Program-made: the position numbers and the translations under genes
The notes under the pieces: generated by a model
What the model was told of the DNA's origin: nothing
The model's database searches: none
What the model saw: only the letters and a program-made list of their open reading frames with translations
Assembly: GCA_021205645.1 (NCBI GenBank)
Contig: JAJPXE010000199.1
Location: 1-8,140 of the forward strand
Origin: Candidatus Gastranaerophilales bacterium
GTDB lineage: Bacteria > Cyanobacteriota > Vampirovibrionia > Gastranaerophilales > Gastranaerophilaceae
Length of the DNA stretch: 8,140 bases
Reading direction: 5' to 3'
Part shown: piece after piece, positions 1 through 6,076 of the stretch
Layout of the letters: each line of letters begins with the position of its first letter
Numbering within the stretch: position 1 is the stretch's first letter

Positions 1-1294
1 TTGTTACTCTTGCTCCGTCGACTTTTTGTACGGTGAATTTTAACCCTTGTTCTTCAATTTCAACAACATCGCCGACCTGTGCAATTCTACCCAGGATTTT
101 GACGACAAGCCCGCCGATTGTCTCAACATCTTCAAAATTAAAATTATTTTCTTCTATGTCAAAGAACTCGGCTATCTCGTCAATTCTAACCATAGCACTG
201 GCAATATAAGTATCCGGTGCAACTTCTTTTATATCAAGCTCTTCATCCTCATCAAATTCATCCTGCACTTCGCCTACAATTTCTTCTAATACATCTTCAA
301 GCGTAACAAGTCCTGATGTTCCGCCAAATTCATCTACCACTATACCTATCTGGCTTTTGCGTTTTCTGAATTCAATCACAAGATTATCAAGTGTCATTGT
401 TTCTGGTATGAGCATTATCGGTCTTAACAACTCTTTTATATTAATATTTTCGTCATTTTCAAGCAATTTTGTATACAGGTCTTTAACATGTAGAAACCCT
501 ATAATCCTGTCAATACTTTCTTCATATACGGGATATCTTGTATACTGGTTCTCCGCAGTGAATTTTTTAATATCTTCAACCGGTGTAACCGGTTCAATGC
601 ACATCATATCCGTGCGGGGTATCATAACCTGTTTTGCTGTCAGGTCAGAAAATTTGAACATATTATGGAGCATTTCCGCTTCGGTTTCGTTTAATACGCC
701 CTCGTTATAGCTCGCATCGACAAGCATATCAAGCTCTTCTGTTGTATGGACAAGCTGATTATCGCAGGTTTCAAGCTTAAAAAATTCAAGTATTTTATTA
801 CCGCAGGTGGCTAAAAACCATACAAACGGTTTTAAAATAATCATCGTAAGTTTCATCGGTCTTGCGACCATAAGTGTTGCTTTTTCGGGGTTTTGCAGGG
901 CAACACATTTCGGGATTTGTTCGCCTAAGAGTACTTCAAAATATGTTATCAAAATAAATGAGAGCGGAACTGAAATCCACAAACAGAACGCCGTATCGGC
1001 AAACGGCAGAACGATTACAAGAACGCTATGCAGAATATCGGCAATAGTCTTAGCACCTACCCAACCTAACCCGACACTTGCTATAGTAATTCCAAGTTGT
1101 GCTGCCGCAAGCATATCATTTATATCATCTGTCATTTTTAATGCCAGTTTTGCGGTAGAATTCCCTTCGCTTGAAAGCTGTTCAAGGCGGGTTTTTCTAA
1201 CTTTTACCATTGCAAATTCTGAGGCTACAAAAAAGCTATTCGCTAGTATTAATAGGATAACTACAAATAAATTAAAATATATACTCTGGGTCAT
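1..1294 (-). CDS. CorC/HlyC-family (CNNM-like) DUF21-CBS membrane protein, 3' end off window
   Basis: I translated 431 residues from the ATG at 1294; the frame is still open at base 1. The N-terminus is the DUF21/CNNM transmembrane domain: a first helix at about residues 7-28, the Ala/Gly-rich segment around 62-83, hydrophobic stretches near 88-122, and the family motif GEQIPK at 124-129. A CBS pair follows at about 222-345, with VMIPRTDMM at 223-231, TRYPVYEE at 252-259 and VVDEFGGTSGLVTLEDVLEE at 319-338. Then comes the CorC_HlyC domain, about 355-431, ending FTVQKVDGARV at 420-430. Relatives are 420-450 residues, so little is missing. The family is linked to Mg2+/Co2+ efflux; the name hemolysin is historical and the substrate cannot be read here. 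No upstream in-frame start was found. AGGAAAGG lies about 16 bases before the ATG and AAGGG only 2 bases before it, so the ribosome site is poor. The gene starts 74 bases after trmD with no terminator between, so read-through from trmD is likely. Confidence 0.93.
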   Translation of the reverse strand, partial: MTQSIYFNLFVVILLILANSFFVASEFAMVKVRKTRLEQLSSEGNSTAKLALKMTDDINDMLAAAQLGITIASVGLGWVGAKTIADILHSVLVIVLPFADTAFCLWISVPLSFILITYFEVLLGEQIPKCVALQNPEKATLMVARPMKLTMIILKPFVWFLATCGNKILEFFKLETCDNQLVHTTEELDMLVDASYNEGVLNETEAEMLHNMFKFSDLTAKQVMIPRTDMMCIEPVTPVEDIKKFTAENQYTRYPVYEESIDRIIGFLHVKDLYTKLLENDENINIKELLRPIMLIPETMTLDNLVIEFRKRKSQIGIVVDEFGGTSGLVTLEDVLEEIVGEVQDEFDEDEELDIKEVAPDTYIASAMVRIDEIAEFFDIEENNFNFEDVETIGGLVVKILGRIAQVGDVVEIEEQGLKFTVQKVDGARVT

Positions 1295-1368
1295 TTCCCT
1301 TGTGTTTAAACCTTTCCTATAATCAATAAGTAAATTTTAATATATACAGATAGAAAATGCAATATATC

Positions 1369-2061
1369 TTATCTTCCGGTTGAAATAAATTGTTGATATA
1401 AATCCGGACGCCGTTCTTTTGTCCGTTTAATTCGTTCTTCTTTTCTGTATTGTTCAATATTAGCGTGATTTCCGCTCAACAACACTTCCGGAACTCTCAG
1501 CCCTCTGAACTCTGCCGGTCTGGTGTATTGAGGGTATTCCAGTAATCCGTTTTCAAAACTGTCTTCTTCCATTGATTCAATCTTTCCGAGTGTGCCGTCT
1601 AATTTTCTGCTTATGCTGTCAATAAGGCATAGTGCCGGTAGTTCTCCGCCTGTCAGAACAAAATCACCGAGCGAAATTTCTTCCGGTTTAATAATTTCCC
1701 TTATCCTTTCATCAAACCCTTCATAATGACCGCAAAGTAAAATAATCTGTTCATATTCCGACAATTGCCTGCATATATCATTATTGAAAGTCCTGCCCTG
1801 CGGACTCATCATCACCGTGATTGAGTTTTCGATTTTTTCTACAAAATCATAAGCATCAACATAAGGCTGAACCATTAAAACCATGCCAGCCCCGCCGCCA
1901 TATGGCGTATCATCAACTTTTTTGTGCTTATCAAGCGTATAATCACGGGGATTTATTGTGTTAACGGTGATTATATCAGCCTCTGCCGCACGTTTGATTA
2001 TACTGTGCGAGCACGCCTGCTCTATCATTTCAGGAAACAATGTTAATACATCAAATCTCAT
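1369..2061 (-). CDS. trmD: tRNA (guanine-N1)-methyltransferase TrmD
   Basis: This 230-residue protein is full length for TrmD, which transfers methyl from S-adenosylmethionine to N1 of G37 in tRNAs with G at position 36, preventing +1 frameshifting. Visible family motifs are the N-terminal MRFDVLTLFPEM, the DDTPYGGGAGMVL segment near residues 50-62, LLCGHYEGFDERI near 108-120, and EISLGDFVLTGGELPAL, which together form the SAM-binding trefoil knot and active site. The C-terminal tRNA-binding part carries YTRPAEFRGLRVPEVLLSG. The start ATG overlaps the rimM stop as ATGA (2058-2061), implying translational coupling. The pairing with rimM is conserved in bacteria. The usual partner rplS is absent downstream; a CorC-like gene follows instead. 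Confidence 0.98.
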   Translation of the reverse strand: MRFDVLTLFPEMIEQACSHSIIKRAAEADIITVNTINPRDYTLDKHKKVDDTPYGGGAGMVLMVQPYVDAYDFVEKIENSITVMMSPQGRTFNNDICRQLSEYEQIILLCGHYEGFDERIREIIKPEEISLGDFVLTGGELPALCLIDSISRKLDGTLGKIESMEEDSFENGLLEYPQYTRPAEFRGLRVPEVLLSGNHANIEQYRKEERIKRTKERRPDLYQQFISTGR

Positions 2062-2567
2062 TCAATCAACCCCGATATATTTTTAACGATTACTTCTTTT
2101 TTGTTGATATCAACATTAAGAACAATAGCTTTAACAAACGGAACAAGGCAGACTTTTCCCGAATTTGATTTTACGGAAAGCAAATCACTTGCCCCGTTAT
2201 TTGATACCCCGATTATGTTTCCGACAGGCTTACTATCAGTAAAAACTTTCATACCTACCAGTTCGTCAATCAAAAATTCGTCCTCTTCTAAATTCTCTCT
2301 TATTGTGGTTTCATCGACAAAAATCAGACAATTTTTGTACTCTATAATATCATTAACTGTGTCAATCCCTTTAAATTTAAAAATGGCAAATTTATTGTTA
2401 AACTTAACATTTGTGACAACAAAAGGAAGATACTCATTATTTTTGAGTATATAAACAACACTCAGAGTACTGATAAACCCGTGCTGATTTTTAGAACAAC
2501 CAACCTTAGCCTCTCCTTTGATACCGTGAAAATTCAAGATTTTTCCTACAGAAACAAACTTACTCAT
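2058..2567 (-). CDS. rimM: Ribosome maturation factor RimM
   Basis: RimM binds ribosomal protein uS19 and assists maturation of the 30S head and 16S rRNA processing. From the ATG at 2567 the protein has 169 residues, the usual family size. The N-terminal barrel begins VGKILNFHGIKGEAKVG, the signature HG(I/L)(K/R)GE region, and covers about the first 85 residues. The C-terminal PRC-barrel includes the NNGASDLLSVKSNSGK and VPFVKAIVLNVD motifs and ends SGLIE. I prefer 2567 over an in-frame ATG at 2630, which would add 21 Lys-rich residues that only read the preceding gene's tail in another frame. The chosen start overlaps that gene by 8 bases (ATGAGTAA). No clear Shine-Dalgarno sequence precedes it, only the A-rich tail codons, so coupling to the upstream gene is likely. 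The 3' end overlaps trmD by ATGA. Confidence 0.95.
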   Translation of the reverse strand: MSKFVSVGKILNFHGIKGEAKVGCSKNQHGFISTLSVVYILKNNEYLPFVVTNVKFNNKFAIFKFKGIDTVNDIIEYKNCLIFVDETTIRENLEEDEFLIDELVGMKVFTDSKPVGNIIGVSNNGASDLLSVKSNSGKVCLVPFVKAIVLNVDINKKEVIVKNISGLIE

Positions 2568-3726
2568 CTTCTGTTTTTTTAGGTTTTCTTCCTCTTTTTT
2601 TAGGGGTTTCTTCCACTTGAGCCTCTTCACTTACAGCAGTCGTTTCAGTCGTTTCTTCTTTCTTTTTGCGTCCCCGTTTTTTAGGTGTTTCCACAGCAGG
2701 TTCTTCACCTGCTTCAGCTTGTTCCGGTTCGGGTTTTTCTTCCGCCTGAACTGCTGTTGTTTCAGCTTGTTTTGGTTCAGGATTTTCTTCCGCCCCTGCT
2801 GCTGTTGTTTCCGGTGCTCCGGCTTCTTTTTTAGGGTATTTAGGAACCATATAATCAGCCGGTTTGTCAGGTCTGTCTTCATTCCATCTGTCAAGTCCCA
2901 TTTGCGCGCGTATAAGCTTGATAGCAACGTGAACCCGCCACTCATCGACTCTCAGTTGAGCTGCAATAATCTTGTGGCAACCGATTGGAGGGAGCGGAAG
3001 CAGAGGTGTATATAAACTCTTGATAGCTGTCATCTGGTCAGGTGTAACCGCTAATTTCCGCTTCGGGAACGGCAATTTCGGAAGCATGAGCTTTTGTCTT
3101 ACAAGGTTGATACCGAAGAAAACTTTTCTCGGTTCAATTTCCAGATGAGCCCCGATTGTTTCATGTGCATCAGGATTAGGCAGAGGAAGCATGGTCTTAT
3201 AGAGTGCTTCAATCTTTTCTAACTGCTCCTTGCTGATAAGTAGCGGTTTAGCCTGTTTTTTAGGTCTGTTATTCGGTCTTCTGTTACCGCCCTGTTGAAA
3301 TCTGTTGTTAGGACGTCTTTGCTGGTAGCCGCCGCGATTATCGCCTTGAGAACCATATCCGCCCTGACGGTTATACCCGCCCTGTTGATTTCTGTTATAA
3401 CCGCCGCCCTGATTATTATAATTGTTGCTAAAGTTACGCCGCTGCTGGTAACCCCCACGATTATCATTTCTGTTGTTATCGTAGCGTCTATTATTAAACG
3501 AACGATTGTCACCGCGATTGTTATCATAACGACGGTTGCTGTCATACTGACGCGGAGCATTTTCCCGCCGCTCCTCTGTCGTATATGAGCTGTAACTCTT
3601 TAATTGTTTATCTTCCGTGCTTTCTTCCGCATTCTTCTCTGAGTACAAGCAATTCGGACAAATTACTCTCTTGGGGTTTTTTGTTTCAAACTCAGCACCA
3701 CATTTAATGCATTTATTTACATACAT
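2560..3726 (-). CDS. Unrecognised zinc-ribbon, RG/NY-rich, duplicated-helical-module protein with AT-hook-like tail
   Basis: I do not recognise a named family for this 388-residue protein. Residues 1-28 form a CxxC-CxxC zinc ribbon (C6, C9, C23, C26). Residues 61-158 are low complexity, rich in Arg, Asn, Gly, Tyr and Gln, with RGG at 90-92 and 131-133 and exact repeats RRYDNNR (65-71, 80-86) and NRGGYQQRR (89-97, 130-138). A folded part follows with two homologous modules, 164-215 and 227-278. Residues 295-388 are an acidic Pro/Glu/Ala/Thr-rich tail with a doubled 16-residue repeat and two PKKRGRK clusters (348-354, 375-381). Such composition is common in RNA- or DNA-binding proteins, so nucleic-acid binding linked to translation is my inference; no catalytic motif is visible. 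The ATG at 3726 has AAGAGG 8 bases upstream (3735-3740). It is the first gene of the unit containing rimM and trmD, where rpsP/khpA often sit. Confidence 0.9.
   Translation of the reverse strand: MYVNKCIKCGAEFETKNPKRVICPNCLYSEKNAEESTEDKQLKSYSSYTTEERRENAPRQYDSNRRYDNNRGDNRSFNNRRYDNNRNDNRGGYQQRRNFSNNYNNQGGGYNRNQQGGYNRQGGYGSQGDNRGGYQQRRPNNRFQQGGNRRPNNRPKKQAKPLLISKEQLEKIEALYKTMLPLPNPDAHETIGAHLEIEPRKVFFGINLVRQKLMLPKLPFPKRKLAVTPDQMTAIKSLYTPLLPLPPIGCHKIIAAQLRVDEWRVHVAIKLIRAQMGLDRWNEDRPDKPADYMVPKYPKKEAGAPETTAAGAEENPEPKQAETTAVQAEEKPEPEQAEAGEEPAVETPKKRGRKKKEETTETTAVSEEAQVEETPKKRGRKPKKTEDE
2575..2688 (-). other. Two AT-hook-like basic motifs in the tail of the zinc-ribbon protein
   Basis: Residues 347-356 and 374-384 both carry TPKKRGRK followed by more Lys, separated by a Glu/Thr-rich spacer. 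The RGR core flanked by Lys/Pro resembles AT-hooks, which bind the minor groove of AT-rich DNA, and similar Lys-rich tails bind RNA. The resemblance is read by eye; eukaryote-type AT-hooks more strictly have RGRP, and here the residue after RGR is Lys. Confidence 0.55.
2716..2811 (-). repeat. 48-base direct tandem repeat, two copies, inside the zinc-ribbon protein gene
   Basis: Two adjacent 48-base units (2716-2763 and 2764-2811) encode ETTAVQAEEKPEPEQA and ETTAAGAEENPEPKQA, residues 322-337 and 306-321. They are in frame, differ at several bases, and look like an older slippage duplication extending the acidic linker. A weaker third ETTAV occurs at residues 361-365. Confidence 0.85.
2893..3237 (-). 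other. Duplicated 52-residue helical module (two copies) in the zinc-ribbon protein
   Basis: Residues 164-215 (bases 3082-3237) and 227-278 (bases 2893-3048) align without a gap at an offset of 63, with 17 identities in 52 positions. These include the LPLP motif (180-183, 243-246), the following His (188, 251), and the I.A.L.......V...I.L.R spacing. The pattern from the His onward has the look of a helix-turn-helix core, which is inference. I know of no named domain that matches. Confidence 0.75.
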
Positions 3727-3804
3727 AATACAAGCCTCTTAATTACGGTAATTTATAATAAAAAATAGCTGTCCTCTTATAAAAACAAAAGACTATCTAC
3801 ATGT

Positions 3805-3833
3805 ATTCTACTACTAATTTCAAATAATTTCAA
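3805..3833 (-). promoter_or_regulatory. Sigma-70-type promoter for the zinc-ribbon protein/rimM/trmD unit
   Basis: On the minus strand, TTGAAA (3828-3833) is followed after exactly 17 bases by TAGAAT (3805-3810), matching TTGACA and TATAAT at five of six positions each. Transcription would begin near 3798, giving a leader of about 70 bases before the ATG at 3726, with the ribosome site AAGAGG at 3735-3740. No other strong pair was seen in the divergent region for this strand. Confidence 0.6.
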
Positions 3834-3892
3834 GCCCTTATTATAATTTTATAAGAATTTCTAAATTTTCTAGCCGACTGTACTATAGATAT

Positions 3893-3906
3893 TACCTGAA
3901 CAGGTA
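3893..3906. promoter_or_regulatory. 14-base dyad, candidate operator of the histidine kinase gene
   Basis: TACCTG-AA-CAGGTA is an inverted repeat with perfect 6-base arms, 37 bases before the kinase ATG. A possible -10 element TATAGA lies just upstream at 3884-3889, with no good -35 element. The dyad would therefore lie at or just after the transcription start, a common repressor position. The 2-base spacer makes an RNA hairpin unlikely. The binding protein is unknown. The rest of this 216-base intergenic region is AT-rich, and includes a TTATAA-TT-TTATAA dyad at 3841-3854. Confidence 0.4.
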
Positions 3907-3942
3907 GTTATATTTTCTCAAAAAACTGTTTATATTTTTACT

Positions 3943-5319
3943 ATGCTTATAAAAGAAAAATATGTCATTCTTGATGATATACCTGAAACACTAAATCTAA
4001 ACACAGAATTATGTATACTAAATTATAATATAATACCGGTGCTTGAGCTGACCATTAAATTGATAAAACATAATCAAAACGTAACATTCTGGGTTGCAAC
4101 AAAGGATTTTTCCAAAGAATACGTTCAGACAGCAAGCAGATTGGGAGTGAAAAATATTATCCCGCTCCCGATAAAAACAGAGCTTATTGATGACTTTTTT
4201 GTTACCAAAAATGAGTTTTATAACGATGAAAACGGACAAAATTTTTCAAAACTGGAAAATTCAAAAGTGCTGATTGTTGATGATAATGAATTAAATGTCA
4301 AATTATTATCGGAAGTTTTGTGTGATTTAGGCATACAGATTACAACATGCCTGAACCCGATGAGTTCACTTGAGTTGATTAAAACAGAAAAATTTGACTT
4401 ATTTCTGCTTGATATCCTTATGCCGAATATGTCAGGGTTTGAGTTGGCGGAGGAGATTAAGAAAACAAATAAAAACTTGAATACCCCGATAATATTTATC
4501 AGCGCTATTTCCGGAACTGAAAATATTCTGAACGGATACAATCTCGGGGCTTGTTCTTATATTGAAAAACCTTTTCACCCTAATATAGTTAAATCCCAGA
4601 TATATAATATACTCAAATCCGAAGAAAATAAACGTGAAATTGAGCGTGAAAAAGAACATTTTGTAGCAACATTGACTCACGACCTAAAAAGTCCTATCAA
4701 TGCTGAAATCAGTGCTTTAAAATATCTGTTAAAGAAAAATCCCGATGAAATAAAAACCATTCAAAATGAGTTATTATCGGATTTATTAAACTCTGCAAAG
4801 TATATGCAGCTTATTACGGACAAAATTCTTTGCCACTATAAACAAAAAAATAATAAAGTGGAGCTTCACAAAGAAGACACAGAGTTTGCAAAGTTGATTA
4901 TATCGAGTATAGAAGAAACAAAATATCTTGCGGGAGAAAAGGATATTCGCATTTGTTTTTCAGATAATACTGATAATGATACCGTCAGGGTTGACAGTAT
5001 TGAGATAAAACGTGTTTTGAATAATCTTATCTCTAATGCTATAGAATATTCAAACAAAAACGGTATTATAGATATAATCCTTGAAAAAGAGGGTAAAAAT
5101 TTCATATTCACTATACAGGATTACGGGATAGGGATTGATTTATCAAATAAGGGTAATGTTTTTGACGAATATGTGACATTTTCAAAACAGCAGAAAAGGA
5201 CAGGTTTTGGTTTAGGTTTAAATATCTGTCAAAAAATAGTAGAGGCGCACAATGGCAGGATATCAATATCAAGCCTGCCTGAAACAGGTACAACTATAAC
5301 ATTCAGCATACCGGAATAA
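3943..5319 (+). CDS. Hybrid receiver-histidine kinase, with degenerate N-terminal receiver
   Basis: This 458-residue protein has no transmembrane segment or signal peptide, so it is cytoplasmic. Residues about 7-86 look like a shortened receiver with Asn27 where the phosphoacceptor Asp would be. Residues 107-225 are an intact receiver: acidic pair D113/D114, phosphoacceptor D157 in LLDILMPNMSG, switch S187, and K209 in EKPF. A Glu/Lys-rich helix (226-238) leads into the HisKA segment with the phosphorylated H246 in LTHDLKSP. The ATPase domain has the N box (N361-N365), G1 box DYGIGID (393-399), an F region near 407-412, and G2 box GFGLGL (421-426). All catalytic residues are present, so it should phosphorylate itself and pass phosphate to its own receiver or to an unlinked response regulator. 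No partner regulator is adjacent. The ATG at 3943 has no recognisable Shine-Dalgarno; no better start was found. The signal sensed is unknown. Confidence 0.93.
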   Translation: MLIKEKYVILDDIPETLNLNTELCILNYNIIPVLELTIKLIKHNQNVTFWVATKDFSKEYVQTASRLGVKNIIPLPIKTELIDDFFVTKNEFYNDENGQNFSKLENSKVLIVDDNELNVKLLSEVLCDLGIQITTCLNPMSSLELIKTEKFDLFLLDILMPNMSGFELAEEIKKTNKNLNTPIIFISAISGTENILNGYNLGACSYIEKPFHPNIVKSQIYNILKSEENKREIEREKEHFVATLTHDLKSPINAEISALKYLLKKNPDEIKTIQNELLSDLLNSAKYMQLITDKILCHYKQKNNKVELHKEDTEFAKLIISSIEETKYLAGEKDIRICFSDNTDNDTVRVDSIEIKRVLNNLISNAIEYSNKNGIIDIILEKEGKNFIFTIQDYGIGIDLSNKGNVFDEYVTFSKQQKRTGFGLGLNICQKIVEAHNGRISISSLPETGTTITFSIPE

Positions 5320-5332
5320 TAACTAATCAATG

Positions 5333-5366
5333 CGAATGTAATAAAATTACAATTGTGTTACATTCG
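5333..5366. repeat. Inverted repeat in the convergent intergenic region
   Basis: CGAATGTAA (5333-5341) and TTACATTCG (5358-5366) are perfect 9-base arms around a 16-base loop. A nested alternative pairs TGTAAT (5338-5343) with ATTACA. There is no U-run after either side, so it is not a typical intrinsic terminator by itself. It may be a protein-binding dyad or a 3'-end stabilising hairpin for the kinase mRNA. Confidence 0.6.
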
Positions 5367-5376
5367 GGAGTGACAG

Positions 5377-5419
5377 AAAAAGAGAAGTGCCCGCAATTTA
5401 AACAGGCACTCCTCTTTTT
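5377..5419. terminator. Bidirectional intrinsic terminator between the histidine kinase gene and minE
   Basis: AAAAAGAG-A-AGTGCC (5377-5391) pairs with GGCACT-C-CTCTTTTT (5405-5419) through a 14-pair stem with a single A/C mismatch and a 13-base loop. The T-run follows the stem on the plus strand, ending kinase transcripts. The A-run at the left gives the U-run for minus-strand min transcripts. Its position 57 bases after the kinase stop and 14 bases after the minE stop fits both roles. Confidence 0.92.
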
Positions 5420-5433
5420 GGTAATCAATAATA

Positions 5434-6075
5434 TTATTTCTTTGTCGTTTTTTTCTTCAGCGGTTTTGAAGTATTATCTTCAACCGTTTCTTGTTGTTCT
5501 GTTGTTTTAGAAGAATTGATATTACCGGATGCTTCTATATTGTCACCATCTGTGTCGTTAGTTTTTTCATCAGGTTCTTCATCCGATATTTCATCAGTTT
5601 CCTTATTATCATTTTCTGAAGTGTCAGACTTTTCCGCATTCTCACCACATTTGTTATCTTCAACAGAATTTTCAGTGGTTTCCGTTTCAGAATTATTGTC
5701 TGAATTATCCTCACTTTCGGAATTCATTTCTTCAAGTTTCTTTCTTTCTTCATCTTCTCTGTCTAAAATCTCTTGTATTTCTTCTTCATTCTTTGCCCTG
5801 ATTACAGGTATTGATAACATCAATGCCATCTGGTTGTCTTCATGTTCAAAATTTAAGTCCAGAAGTTCTTTATCCAGCTCAACATATTTCGATAAAAGTT
5901 CTATAAGTTCTTTTCTCATTCTGTCCATTATTGCAGGAGTCAGATTTGTTCTGTCCTGCATTAAGACCAGTTTCAAACGGTTGCAGGCAACATCTTTCGC
6001 ATTGGCTGTTTCCGTATCGGTTTGATGAAAAAAGCTTACAACCTTATTATATAGATTGGCAAAAATATCTTTCAT
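5434..6075 (-). CDS. minE: Cell division topological specificity factor MinE with long acidic C-terminal extension
   Basis: MinE binds membrane-bound MinD, stimulates its ATPase, displaces MinC and drives oscillation that leaves midcell free for the FtsZ ring. Residues 1-18 (MKDIFANLYNKVVSFFHQ) form the amphipathic membrane-targeting helix. Residues 27-50, with ACNRLKLVLMQDRTNLTP, are the anti-MinCD segment and contact strand. RKELIELLSKYVELD (54-68) and the following strands to about residue 94 are the dimer domain. Ordinary MinE has about 85-100 residues; this one has 213. The extra part, from about 97, begins as a charged helix (to about 116), continues as Asp/Glu/Ser/Asn/Thr-rich low complexity and ends PLKKKTTKK. 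The extension is in frame with no sign of fusion to a known domain. AAGG lies 6 bases before the ATG, and the gene starts 1 base after the minD stop. Confidence 0.95.
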   Translation of the reverse strand: MKDIFANLYNKVVSFFHQTDTETANAKDVACNRLKLVLMQDRTNLTPAIMDRMRKELIELLSKYVELDKELLDLNFEHEDNQMALMLSIPVIRAKNEEEIQEILDREDEERKKLEEMNSESEDNSDNNSETETTENSVEDNKCGENAEKSDTSENDNKETDEISDEEPDEKTNDTDGDNIEASGNINSSKTTEQQETVEDNTSKPLKKKTTKK

Positions 6076-6076
6076 T

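Noticed and set aside
807..1322. 171-residue plus-strand open frame
   Set aside because: It is antisense to the CorC-like gene, whose minus-strand translation matches the family throughout. No family resemblance or ribosome site supports the plus-strand reading.
1295..1368. Terminator or promoter between trmD and the CorC-like gene
   Set aside because: No stable inverted repeat with a U-run and no convincing -35/-10 pair could be found. The stretch is plain AT-rich sequence.
2568..2630. In-frame upstream ATG at 2630 giving a 190-residue RimM
   Set aside because: The added 21 residues are Lys/Glu-rich and merely read the repeat-rich tail of the preceding gene in another frame. RimM proteins start close to the VGKI motif, so 2567 is preferred.
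2631..2945. 104-residue minus-strand open frame
   Set aside because: It lies wholly inside the zinc-ribbon protein gene in another frame, has no ribosome site, and its Lys/Gln-rich sequence is the shadow of the repeat-rich tail.
3253..3546. Short repeated units that might suggest a CRISPR array or DNA repeat locus
   Set aside because: Units are irregularly spaced, stay in frame, and encode RRYDNNR and NRGGYQQRR-type protein repeats, so this is coding low complexity.
3741..3753. AATTAC-G-GTAATT palindrome in the leader of the zinc-ribbon gene as a hairpin or operator
   Set aside because: A single-base loop cannot form an RNA hairpin, and short AT-rich palindromes are common by chance in this composition.
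3893..3906. LexA box reading of the CTGAACAG dyad
   Set aside because: Known LexA boxes have CTG and CAG about 10 bases apart, or the GAAC-N4-GTTC form. A 2-base spacer fits neither.
5516..6025. Ser-rich 169-residue plus-strand open frame opposite minE
   Set aside because: Its Ser/Phe composition is the mirror of the Glu/Asp-rich MinE tail codons. The MinE motifs fix the minus strand as coding.
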